Notes: a model not told the origin generated them from the sequence alone. Positions 1 to 5,299 are shown, counted from the stretch's first letter. The stretch: 5,299 bases of DNA from Sphingomonadaceae bacterium (GCA_020446665.1 JAGREF010000257.1:1-5299), one strand, 5' to 3'. Numbers and translations are program-made.

Positions 1-282
1 AGGAGCCTTGCGCAGGGCGGGCTGGTTGCCCGTCCCAGCAAGGCGACGCTGTCCGAGGGGCTTCCTGCTGCAACCCGTATGGGCGGGCCCCTTTTGGCCG
101 ATTGCGGCGTCTCTCGTCAGTCATCATGCTACGGCATGGCTCCTTCCTCGATCCTTGCACTCGGCCAAAATCGGCTCCGTCACGGTGACCCAGATTGGTC
201 GGAAAGTGCTCTATTGCAAACATTCTGCTAAGAACTTGCCGCTATGCCAGTACAGAGTTCCGATGCGAAGGGGGATTGCGGG
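1..282. other. Left-edge region with no assignable gene
   Basis: I cannot assign a product here. One plus-strand frame is open from base 1 to a TAA at 229-231 and could be the last 76 codons of a gene entering from the left. Its first 25 codons have fairly G/C-rich third positions, but the later part does not look coding. On the minus strand, an ATG-ATG pair near 125 opens a frame that runs off the left edge (about 42 codons, starting MMTDERRRNR). It has a GGAAGGAG stretch upstream, but the spacing is too long for a convincing ribosome site. The final 40 bases or so before 283 are the leader of the lipoprotein gene. I found no convincing -35/-10 pair. Confidence 0.3.
268..274 (+). promoter_or_regulatory. 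Ribosome binding site deciding the lipoprotein start
   Basis: AAGGGGG lies 8 bases before the ATG at 283. An in-frame ATG 13 codons earlier, at 244, lacks a comparable site. It would also put 13 extra residues ahead of an already complete lipoprotein signal peptide. The start at 283 is therefore preferred. Confidence 0.6.
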
Positions 283-951
283 ATGAATTTTCAGAGCCAG
301 CGACCGCACAGGCGCAAGCGTTCATCGCGCGTTGCCTTGACCAGTATGGCAGTCTTGGGCGGCAGCGTGGCCCTTGCCGGCTGCGGCGGCGGCGATAGCG
401 CCGCTGTGGTTGCTGAAAAGCCCGCTGATGCGGAAGAATTTCAGGTTTTCCAGAATGTCTTCGAATGCGCCAGCAAGAGCGGGATGACCAAGGAAGAATG
501 CACGCAAAAACGCGAAGAGGCGATTGCTGCGGGCAAGCAGGAAGCCCCGCGATACGAAGCGCGCGAGGATTGCGAGGAAGAATGGGGCGAAGGCAAATGC
601 GCGGAACAGACAGGGCAGGAAGAAACCCGTCACCACCGCAGCCATTTCTCGCCCTTCATCGGCGCCTTTTTCTGGTCGCGCATGAACCGGGGCACTGGCC
701 AGCCGCTCTATAGCACACGGGATAATGGCTATCAGACCGCCAATGGTACAAGGCTGGGCTATGCCGGATCGCCGGGCAAATATTACGCCTCGGCCCGCGC
801 ATTGGAGAGCGCGAAATCCGTCCCCAAGGTAAGGCCGGCGAGCAGCGCGGCCAAGGCTGCAGCCGCATCACGCGGCGGCTTTGGCGAGAAATCGCGCGGC
901 TGGGGTCTCAGCAGCCGCAGCGGTGGCAGCAGCTATTCGCGCGGCGGCTAG
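283..951 (+). CDS. DUF1190 / YgiB-family lipoprotein
   Basis: The 222-residue product resembles E. coli YgiB (UPF0441/DUF1190, about 223 residues), whose biochemical role is unknown. Residues 1-34 form a lipoprotein signal peptide: a basic stretch (RPHRRKR, 7-13), a hydrophobic core, and the lipobox LAGC ending at Cys34. It is therefore probably lipid-anchored; Gly35 and the absence of Asp at +2 are compatible with outer-membrane sorting by the enterobacterial rule, which may not hold here. The family's four-cysteine block is present (C62, C73, C97, C106), with the APRYEAREDC and WGEGKC segments matching YgiB's APKYATREDC and FGEGQC as I remember them. The tail carries RGGFGE (about 197-202) and is rich in Ser, Gly and Arg. 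In E. coli ygiB sits beside ygiC, an ATP-grasp glutathionylspermidine-synthase homologue. No ygiC-like gene lies downstream here. The start at 283 is chosen on its ribosome site. Family assignment is solid; function is unknown. Confidence 0.88.
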   Translation: MNFQSQRPHRRKRSSRVALTSMAVLGGSVALAGCGGGDSAAVVAEKPADAEEFQVFQNVFECASKSGMTKEECTQKREEAIAAGKQEAPRYEAREDCEEEWGEGKCAEQTGQEETRHHRSHFSPFIGAFFWSRMNRGTGQPLYSTRDNGYQTANGTRLGYAGSPGKYYASARALESAKSVPKVRPASSAAKAAAASRGGFGEKSRGWGLSSRSGGSSYSRGG

Positions 952-1098
952 AGTCGGCTGCAGGGCAGTGCTGCTTGCCCGTTCTATCGGGTCCCCCTCA
1001 CAATCCATCCATGCCCGCCATGGCTGACAATATGCGTTGCGTCCAGACCGGGGGAGGGGGGCGTATGTCGCGTTCCACTTCAGGATAAGGGCGCGTGC

Positions 1099-1112
1099 TT
1101 GATACAGGTCAA
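1099..1112 (+). promoter_or_regulatory. FNR/FnrL/FixK-type operator
   Basis: The sequence TTGATACAGGTCAA matches the FNR-family consensus TTGAT-N4-ATCAA at 9 of 10 defined positions, and is a perfect TTGA-N6-TCAA, the core used by alphaproteobacterial FnrL and FixK. Its centre lies about 97 bases before the ATG at 1203. A class II FNR promoter (site centred at -41.5) would put the -10 element at 1135-1140, where AACTAT is found, a weak match. TATGCT at 1138-1143 is an alternative 3 bases further on. This geometry fits activation of the stress-protein gene under low oxygen. Universal stress genes are known targets of FNR-type regulators in several bacteria. The site is read from sequence only; the regulator itself is not in this window. 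Confidence 0.65.
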
Positions 1113-1187
1113 TGCGCGATGCGGCTGGCCGTGGAACTATGCTGGCAGGCCAAAAGCAAAGCACTGGCCAGCGAAAGGCCAGTCTCT

Positions 1188-1195
1188 GGAAGGAG
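1188..1195 (+). promoter_or_regulatory. Strong ribosome binding site of the stress-protein gene
   Basis: GGAAGGAG ends 7 bases before the ATG at 1203. This fixes the start against the longer in-frame extension to about 1095, which would run through the FNR-type operator and add 36 residues ahead of a normal UspA N-terminus. Confidence 0.75.
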
Positions 1196-1202
1196 AGAAG
1201 CC

Positions 1203-2018
1203 ATGCGTTCGATCTTGCTCCATGTTCACGATGATGACGGTCTGGAAAGCCGGTTGCAGGCAGCGCTGGACCTTGCCCGCGCGATGGAAGGGCATGTCAC
1301 CTTCCTCCAGGCTGTCAGTTATGATGTCATCATGCCCGGTGATTTCTTTGGCGGCATGGGGGCTGAGATCATCCCCGTGATCCGCGAACAGGCACAGACG
1401 CTGAGGGAAAAGCTGGAACAGCGCATGGCGGGCGAGGATGTTCGCTGGGACTGGCTCGAGGAATCCGGCTGGGCAGAGACCCGCCTGATGGAACATGCCG
1501 CGCTCAGCGATGTGCTGGTGGTCAGCGCGACAGAGCCACAGGACATGGGTGGCGGCCCGTCGCGGCTGGCGGGCGATGTCGCAATCAATGCGCGCACCCC
1601 GGTGCTGGTGGTGCCAAGGGGCGTTTCGGGTTTTGATTGCAGCGGGCCAGCCGTGGTGGGCTGGGATGGCTCACCCGAAGCGTCGCGTGCCTTGCGCGCA
1701 GCTGTGCCGTTGCTGCAGAAAGCCAGCTCGGTCGTCCTCGCCACGGTCACGCGCGAAGGCAAGGGGCCGAAATATGATCTGCCGCCAACCAGCGGCGCAG
1801 AATTCCTTTCGCGCCATGACATTGCAGCAGAGATGGTGGAACTGTCCGGCACGGGTGGGCACCCTTCCGAATTGCTCGGCCATGCCGCCATGGAGCGCGG
1901 GGCGAGCGTGCTGGTCATGGGGGCCTATGGCCAGTCGCGCCTGCTGGAAAGCATGCTGGGCGGGGTAACGCACCGGATGCTGGCAGATCCGCCGCTGCCG
2001 CTGCTGATGGCGCATTAG
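1203..2018 (+). CDS. Universal stress protein, tandem UspA domains
   Basis: The 271-residue cytoplasmic protein has two UspA-like folds, the usual size for tandem Usp proteins. Domain 1 (about 1-139) starts MRSILLHVHDDD and ends with the typical strand TPVLVVPRG (132-140). It lacks the nucleotide-binding glycine motif: its equivalent loop reads SATEPQDMGGGPS. Domain 2 (about 149-271) starts VVGWDGSPEASRAL, with Asp155 at the usual adenine-site position. It carries GAYGQSRLLESMLGG (240-254), which fits G-2x-G-9x-G, but the following residue is Gly rather than Ser/Thr. ATP binding by domain 2 is therefore plausible and by domain 1 unlikely. Such proteins act in stress survival, often under oxygen limitation or growth arrest. 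The FNR-type site upstream agrees with that. The gene appears monocistronic and ends 23 bases from the stop codon of the convergent thioesterase gene. Family is certain; the precise role is not. Confidence 0.92.
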   Translation: MRSILLHVHDDDGLESRLQAALDLARAMEGHVTFLQAVSYDVIMPGDFFGGMGAEIIPVIREQAQTLREKLEQRMAGEDVRWDWLEESGWAETRLMEHAALSDVLVVSATEPQDMGGGPSRLAGDVAINARTPVLVVPRGVSGFDCSGPAVVGWDGSPEASRALRAAVPLLQKASSVVLATVTREGKGPKYDLPPTSGAEFLSRHDIAAEMVELSGTGGHPSELLGHAAMERGASVLVMGAYGQSRLLESMLGGVTHRMLADPPLPLLMAH

Positions 2019-2025
2019 AGCGTGA

Positions 2026-2049
2026 AGCCGTCTCAGCCTGCCTACGGCT
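2026..2049. repeat. Small inverted repeat between convergent stop codons
   Basis: AGCCGT (2026-2031) and ACGGCT (2044-2049) form a 6-bp perfect stem with a 12-base loop. The right arm overlaps the last codons of the thioesterase gene. There is no T-tract on either strand, so it is at best a weak or factor-assisted end signal for the two converging transcripts. The inter-gene space is too short to hold a separate conventional terminator for each side. Confidence 0.3.
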
Positions 2050-2941
2050 CGACCTTGCGCAGCATCCCTTCCTGCGATGTGCTGGCCACCAGCCGCCCGT
2101 CGCGAGAGAAGAACTGGCCGCGCGTAAAGCCGCGCGAATGGCCGCTCCAGGGGGCTTCCATGCTATAGAGCAGCCAGTCATCCGCGTGAAAGGCTTCATG
2201 AAACCAGATCGCGTGGTCGAGGCTGGCCATCTTTACTTCACCGCGCAAGGGGGAGAGGCCGAAGGGCAGCAGAGCCGTAGCGAGCAGATACATGTCACTG
2301 ACATAGGCGAGTGCAGCCCGGTGGATGCGGGCTTCGTTTGGCAGAGATGCCTTGGTCCGCAGCCAGATATGTTGCACGGGTTCCGATGGTTCGTTGCGAA
2401 GGATCGAATGCGGGCTGACCGGGCGCATTTCAAACGGGCGGGGGCGCCGGGCCATGAAGCGTTCAATCTCGGTCAGCTGGTCCCAGTTCATCCGTTGCAG
2501 CTCTTCCGCGCTGGCGAGTTCTTCCGGCATGGGCACATCGGGCATGAGCGGCATCTGGTGATGGCCCCCATCCTGCGCGCGCTGAAAGCTGGTGGTGAGG
2601 TTCAGGATCGGATTGCCCTGCTGCCCCGCCACCACACGGCGATTGGAGAAGCTGCGCCCGTCAAACTGGCGATCCACCTGATAGCAGATCGTATGCTCCT
2701 CGCTCCCGCCGCGCAGGAAATAGGCATGCAGCGAATGGGGCACGCGGTCTTCATCCACGGTCCGCTCTGCCGCCGCCAGCGCCTGCGCGATGACCTGGCC
2801 GCCAAAGACACGGCCGATGCCATCCTTGCGGCGTCGCCCTTCGAAACGATCGCTGCCCTTGGGTTGCAGATCAAGCAGCAGCACCAGATCAGCGACAAGT
2901 TGCTCGGCAGTTGGGTGGTCAATTGAAACTGGATCGGACAT
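2042..2941 (-). CDS. tesB: Acyl-CoA thioesterase II (TesB family)
   Basis: This 299-residue double-hotdog enzyme hydrolyses acyl-CoA to free fatty acid and CoA; E. coli TesB has 286 residues. The N-terminal hotdog carries GRVFGGQVIAQAL (43-55) and HSLHAYFLRGG (69-79). The C-terminal hotdog carries SLDHAIWFH (240-248) and WLLYSMEAPWSGHSRGF (256-272). The E. coli catalytic triad Asp204/Thr228/Gln278 aligns with Asp216 (YVSDMYLL), Ser240 (a conservative Thr-to-Ser change) and Gln290 (TSQEGMLR). The ATG at 2941 is chosen because it gives a normal TesB N-terminus; the frame stays open further upstream but only through the oxygenase gene. The ribosome site is weak (AAAGAA, 6 bases before ATG), so translation may depend partly on the upstream gene 31 bases away. 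It is the last gene of the minus-strand cluster. The cytoplasmic enzyme probably adjusts acyl-CoA pools, or works with the acyltransferase-like first gene (inference). Confidence 0.93.
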   Translation of the reverse strand: MSDPVSIDHPTAEQLVADLVLLLDLQPKGSDRFEGRRRKDGIGRVFGGQVIAQALAAAERTVDEDRVPHSLHAYFLRGGSEEHTICYQVDRQFDGRSFSNRRVVAGQQGNPILNLTTSFQRAQDGGHHQMPLMPDVPMPEELASAEELQRMNWDQLTEIERFMARRPRPFEMRPVSPHSILRNEPSEPVQHIWLRTKASLPNEARIHRAALAYVSDMYLLATALLPFGLSPLRGEVKMASLDHAIWFHEAFHADDWLLYSMEAPWSGHSRGFTRGQFFSRDGRLVASTSQEGMLRKVEP

Positions 2942-2972
2942 GGGAGTTCTTTGTCGCCCAATGTCCGTTTCG

Positions 2973-3878
2973 TCAATCCGAACCGGCAATCCTGCGCCAT
3001 GCCCGATAGGCCAGCGCCTTGCCACGATTGCTGGCGGGCCAGCGGCCGGGGGCGGTGGGGCGCATGCCTGCCTTGCGCAGCAGCCGGTTGAAGCAGCGCG
3101 CATCCGCTTCGGCAAAGCTCCATTCACTGCGCCAGGTGATCGACAGGGAAATCGAGCTTTCGGGGCCAACCCGCACATAATGCGGCGCCATGACCGGGAC
3201 GAATACCGCATCGCCCGGCTCAAGAGGATAATCGCGGCCGCCAGCGGCAAGGCCATCATGCCAGGTCAGTTCACGCCCGCCGCCGGAATGATAGGTCTCG
3301 TGGATCTCGTCCGGCGCAAAGGCGGCATTGCCCGCCGGGAACTGGGTCATGGTCTTGGAGCCCACCAGTTGCAGCAGGATGTTGTGTTCCGGATCGAAGT
3401 GATACGGGGTCACGGCATTGGGGCTGGAAATGAAGATGAAGCCCTGCGGACGCAGCATCTTGCCGGTCTTGGCCTCGATTTCCGGACGAATCTCTTCCAG
3501 CAGTGCCATCAGCAGCGCGCGATATTCCGGCACCCGCTCGATATGTTTGAGCACAGCCCAGCTGTTGCTGGTAGCGATATGCCGAATGGTTTCCTCGATC
3601 GTCAGGCCGGTTTCGCCTGGCTTCGCATCAATCCCGATAGGCAAGTCACCGCGATTATACTCGATTTCTTCTACGGGGAGCTTGCCCGCCAGCGCAGCCA
3701 GGGAATCCAGCGTCAGCAAATGGTGATTGGCAAGGCTGTGGCGCAGCTTGTGCGGCAGTTCAGGATATGCAGCGGCGAATTGCTGGCGCGCGGCAGGCCC
3801 GAATACTGGAGCACCAGTATCGTGGGAATCGTCTGCTGGCTGGGTATCAGCAGCGGAGATTTGCGGGTTCAGGTCCAT
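2973..3878 (-). CDS. JmjC/cupin-like Fe(II)/2-oxoglutarate-dependent oxygenase
   Basis: The 301-residue protein has the signature of the cupin-like JmjC superfamily (Cupin_8 type), whose members use Fe(II), O2 and 2-oxoglutarate to hydroxylate proteins or small molecules. The iron triad is visible: the HxD motif H160-F161-D162 in TPYHFDPEHNILLQLVGSK, and a distal His233 in VPVMAPHYVRVG after the turn EPGDAVFVP. Lys175, in LVGSKTM, is a candidate 2-oxoglutarate carboxylate ligand. Residues 1-100 form a helical N-terminal part, with LPHKLRHSLANHHLLTLDSL at 41-60. The C-terminus (255-301) is basic. There is no signal peptide, so it is cytoplasmic. The substrate is unknown. The ATG at 3878 is 2 bases beyond the upstream gene's stop, and AAAGGA, 8 bases before it, lies inside that gene, so translation is probably coupled. 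A structural role without catalysis is unlikely given the intact triad. Confidence 0.85.
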   Translation of the reverse strand: MDLNPQISAADTQPADDSHDTGAPVFGPAARQQFAAAYPELPHKLRHSLANHHLLTLDSLAALAGKLPVEEIEYNRGDLPIGIDAKPGETGLTIEETIRHIATSNSWAVLKHIERVPEYRALLMALLEEIRPEIEAKTGKMLRPQGFIFISSPNAVTPYHFDPEHNILLQLVGSKTMTQFPAGNAAFAPDEIHETYHSGGGRELTWHDGLAAGGRDYPLEPGDAVFVPVMAPHYVRVGPESSISLSITWRSEWSFAEADARCFNRLLRKAGMRPTAPGRWPASNRGKALAYRAWRRIAGSD

Positions 3879-3880
3879 GG

Positions 3881-4990
3881 TTACAGTCCTTTGGCAGGAG
3901 CACCGGTCTCTTTCCGGGCAAGCTGTTGGAAGATCATGCGGCGCAGTGGGCCGCCAATGGCAATGCTGACGCGCACGATGCGGCGTTTCTCACGCCAGAT
4001 TCGTTCGATCATGGGATGGTCTGCAGCAGCGCAGCTATCGCACCATGCAATGTCGTCTCTGGCCAGCAGGTCGAGATTTTCGCGCTGGATCAGCACTCCT
4101 GGCGAATAGCGTGACCATGCTTCATCAAATGCGGTCTTGAACGAATAGGCCCCCGGCGCGGTGAGGAAATTGACCAGCATGGCAATCGGTTTGCCATCCA
4201 GACGCAGCGCCAGCCGCTCCAGCTTGCCCTGACGGGCTGCCCCTGTAAGCACAGCGTGAAACATCGAGCTGGTGTAAGGGTCACAGGCGAGGGCCGAACC
4301 TTGCGCACCTTTCCAGCCACCCTGCTCCAGCGCGAGGAATTCGTCGATCCACTGTTCCAGCTTGCTGGCGTCGGATTGGCGGGAGAAAGTCAGGTCTCCT
4401 TCTTCGCTCAACCGTTTGGCCTGGCGGCGCAATTCCTTGCGCTTCTTGCTGCTCATCGACGTGGCAAAATAATCTTCCGGGGAATGATCGGATTTGAGCA
4501 TGGCACGCTCTTCGTCCATCACCACTGCTGCCGCTCGATCTTGTCTGGCAATTACCGCCTGTAACGCGGCAAATAGCTGCCCGTCGGCCGGCAGGTCAGT
4601 AAGGTGGAGGAACAGCGCAGCCTTGGCATTGGCATCAGCCCAATCGAGCAGCCCCTGCCAGAATTCCTCCTCATGCCCTTTGCTGACCAAGGGGACAGAG
4701 CAAAACATGTTGGGATGCCGCCAATTGGCGAGATGCGGAATGGGATAACGCGAATATTGCTGGCAATATTCCACCGGCAACAGGCCCGTCAGCTGGTTGT
4801 CTGTGCTGGTGGTGAACAGGCGGCACTTGCCAGCTGGATCGAAATTCTCAAGGCTGGGGAGGAGATACCAGCTTTCAAGGAACGGATTGGGTTCGCACGC
4901 CTCGTCGGCAAGCCTGCGCCAGGCGGCCAGCTTGTCGCCCGACGAGAATTCCTGCCATTCGTGCTCGGTGCCAGACTGCCAGCCATCCAT
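3881..4990 (-). CDS. GNAT acyltransferase, BioF2-like (Acetyltransf_6/CelD type)
   Basis: The 369-residue protein belongs to the two-lobed GNAT group found with FemAB-, BioF2- and CelD-like proteins, which transfer acetyl, acyl or aminoacyl groups to amines. The N-terminal lobe (about 1-150) holds ACEPNPFLESWYLLPSLE (31-48) and PIPHLANWRHPNMF (84-97). The C-terminal lobe opens with the characteristic basic helix SSKKRKELRRQAKRL (180-194). It continues with LEQGGWKG (221-228), then LRLDGKPIAMLVNF and YSFKTAFDEAWSRYSPG (282-298), the usual acyl-CoA/substrate-side end. No signal peptide is seen. Donor and acceptor are unknown. The start is uncertain: the frame is open to a TTG at 5083 (400 residues), with another TTG at 5044. 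Codon use before 4990 looks non-coding and neither TTG has a clear ribosome site, so I prefer the ATG at 4990, although its own site (GAAGGG, 11 bases away) is weak. It is the first gene of the cluster with the oxygenase and thioesterase. Confidence 0.82.
   Translation of the reverse strand: MDGWQSGTEHEWQEFSSGDKLAAWRRLADEACEPNPFLESWYLLPSLENFDPAGKCRLFTTSTDNQLTGLLPVEYCQQYSRYPIPHLANWRHPNMFCSVPLVSKGHEEEFWQGLLDWADANAKAALFLHLTDLPADGQLFAALQAVIARQDRAAAVVMDEERAMLKSDHSPEDYFATSMSSKKRKELRRQAKRLSEEGDLTFSRQSDASKLEQWIDEFLALEQGGWKGAQGSALACDPYTSSMFHAVLTGAARQGKLERLALRLDGKPIAMLVNFLTAPGAYSFKTAFDEAWSRYSPGVLIQRENLDLLARDDIAWCDSCAAADHPMIERIWREKRRIVRVSIAIGGPLRRMIFQQLARKETGAPAKGL
3887..3892 (-). promoter_or_regulatory. 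Ribosome binding site inside the upstream gene
   Basis: On the minus strand AAAGGA lies within the final codons of the GNAT gene, 8 bases before the oxygenase ATG. It supports that start and suggests the two proteins are made together by reinitiating or coupled ribosomes. Confidence 0.6.
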
Positions 4991-5160
4991 TGCGGCAGCG
5001 GCCCTTCGCTCGGCAACTTCTCGCGAGAAAGGAACGCTCGCCAAGCTCGTTAACCCTTGCAACCTGCGGCAATTCGACCGCAAGTGTCGCAGTAACAGGG
5101 GAATGCTTAGGAAAAGCTAACGAGTGTGCCTGACCCTGATCAGATCTTTAAGCCGCAAGT
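4991..5160 (-). promoter_or_regulatory. Probable promoter/leader region of the three-gene cluster
   Basis: This region lies between the terminator at 5161-5196 and the first gene of the minus-strand cluster. Transcription of the cluster must therefore start here unless it reads through the terminator. I see no clear -35/-10 pair. Visible elements are the 8-bp palindrome CTGATCAG (5136-5143), which overlaps a degenerate FNR-like CTGA-N6-TCAG (5130-5143), and a direct repeat CCGCAAGTG (5078-5086 and 5153-5161). None is strong enough to name a regulator. Confidence 0.4.
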
Positions 5161-5196
5161 GAAAACCCCGCCCGGATCGCTCCGAACGGGGTTTTC
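5161..5196. terminator. Bidirectional intrinsic terminator
   Basis: A perfect 10-bp stem, GAAAACCCCG (5161-5170) and CGGGGTTTTC (5187-5196), encloses an inner CGGA/TCCG stem (5173-5176 and 5181-5184) with a TCGC loop. The arm ends give TTTT runs on both strands; the plus strand continues TTTTCTTTT through 5200. It most likely ends transcription of the minus-strand gene at the right edge, whose stop is 56 bases away, and separates it from the three-gene cluster. Confidence 0.88.
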
Positions 5197-5216
5197 TTTT
5201 CCGGTTTAACAGGGCG

Positions 5217-5236
5217 GGTCAGCTGAAAGGCTGACC
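5217..5236. repeat. Short hairpin after the right-edge gene
   Basis: GGTCAGC (5217-5223) and GCTGACC (5230-5236) form a perfect 7-bp stem with a 6-base TGAAAG loop. It begins 16 bases past the stop codon of the edge gene, between that gene and the main terminator. There is no T-tract, so a role in protecting the 3' end of the mRNA is more plausible than termination. Confidence 0.45.
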
Positions 5237-5252
5237 GTTCCTGCTGTCTGGC

Positions 5253-5299
5253 TTAGCCAACAGTGTGACCAGCCAGCGCGGCGAGCAGCAGCAGCGCCA
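5253..5299 (-). CDS. C-terminal end of an unidentified minus-strand gene (partial)
   Basis: A minus-strand frame enters from the right edge and ends in TAA at 5255-5253. Only 14 complete codons are visible, giving ALLLLAALAGHTVG. They are G/C-rich at third positions (CTG, GCC, GCG), as expected for a real gene here. The position just upstream of a hairpin and a strong terminator supports a genuine gene end. The residues are hydrophobic, so a C-terminal membrane segment is possible, but too little is present to name a family. Confidence 0.45.
   Translation of the reverse strand, partial: ALLLLAALAGHTVG

Larger units (their letters stand above)
952..1202 (+). other. Intergenic leader and promoter region of the stress-protein gene
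   Basis: There is no convincing gene in this 251-base gap. It opens with a weak GGGCA/TGCCC inverted repeat (963-967 and 976-980) shortly after the lipoprotein stop. That repeat has no T-tract, so I do not call it a terminator. A G-rich run (GGGGGAGGGGGG) lies near 1050-1061. The FNR-type site at 1099-1112 and the stress gene's ribosome site at 1188-1195 complete the region. Confidence 0.5.

Noticed and set aside
8..286. A 92-codon plus-strand frame at the left edge
   Set aside because: It resembles no family and lacks the window's third-position bias. It also runs into the lipoprotein start in another frame, so it is probably chance.
963..980. GGGCA/TGCCC inverted repeat as a terminator of the lipoprotein gene
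   Set aside because: The stem is only 5 bp with an 8-base loop and no following T-tract.
1050..1090. G-rich run followed by a tiny ATG frame (MSRSTSG) as a leader peptide
   Set aside because: Seven codons with no regulatory stem-loop or meaningful codon run; the G-rich stretch is likely incidental.
1095..1202. N-terminal extension of the Usp frame by 36 codons
   Set aside because: It would cover the FNR-type site, while a strong GGAAGGAG site sits just before the ATG at 1203, where the UspA fold begins.
2138..2926. A 262-codon open frame on the plus strand, antisense to tesB
   Set aside because: The minus strand encodes a clear TesB with catalytic residues in register; the antisense translation resembles no family.
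2942..3259. N-terminal extension of the TesB frame by 106 codons
   Set aside because: It overlaps the oxygenase gene in another frame on the same strand, and the ATG at 2941 gives the standard family length.
2790..4109. A 439-codon open frame on the plus strand, antisense to the thioesterase, oxygenase and GNAT genes
   Set aside because: It crosses three well-supported minus-strand genes, has no recognisable motif, and is explained by the scarcity of stop codons opposite GC-rich coding DNA.
5078..5161. Direct repeat CCGCAAGTG (5078-5086 and 5153-5161) as paired operator sites
   Set aside because: A 9-base exact repeat in a short GC-rich region is weak evidence. It is not palindromic, and no promoter elements are placed sensibly around it.

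Overview
This is a GC-rich chromosomal stretch with strong G/C preference at third codon positions. The protein styles (a YgiB-like lipoprotein, a tandem UspA protein, a BioF2-type GNAT next to a JmjC-like cupin, a two-hotdog TesB) and an FNR/FixK-type box suggest an alphaproteobacterium, probably of the Sphingomonadales. That placement is inference from gene content and codon use; no rRNA or other marker gene is present. I see no tRNA, rRNA, CRISPR array, insertion sequence or prophage gene.

Layout. Bases 1-282 hold no gene I can assign. Two plus-strand genes follow. The first (283-951) encodes a DUF1190/YgiB-family lipoprotein. The second (1203-2018) encodes a two-domain universal stress protein. 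The 251-base gap between them holds a TTGAT-N4-GTCAA site at 1099-1112, which makes the stress gene a likely target of an oxygen-responsive FNR/FnrL/FixK regulator. The stress gene runs convergently into a minus-strand cluster, with only 23 bases between the two stop codons.

The minus-strand cluster (transcribed from about 4990 down to 2042) is GNAT/BioF2-like acyltransferase, then JmjC/cupin-like Fe(II)/2-oxoglutarate oxygenase, then acyl-CoA thioesterase II (TesB). The first two are separated by 2 bases and the last two by 31, so co-transcription is very likely. A putative acyl-transfer enzyme, a putative hydroxylase and an acyl-CoA hydrolase form a plausible but unproven pathway module. 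It is the best candidate here for undescribed biology, although each family is individually known.

Upstream of the cluster (5161-5196) is a near-ideal bidirectional intrinsic terminator. It isolates the cluster from a minus-strand gene whose last 14 codons lie at the right edge (5253-5299).
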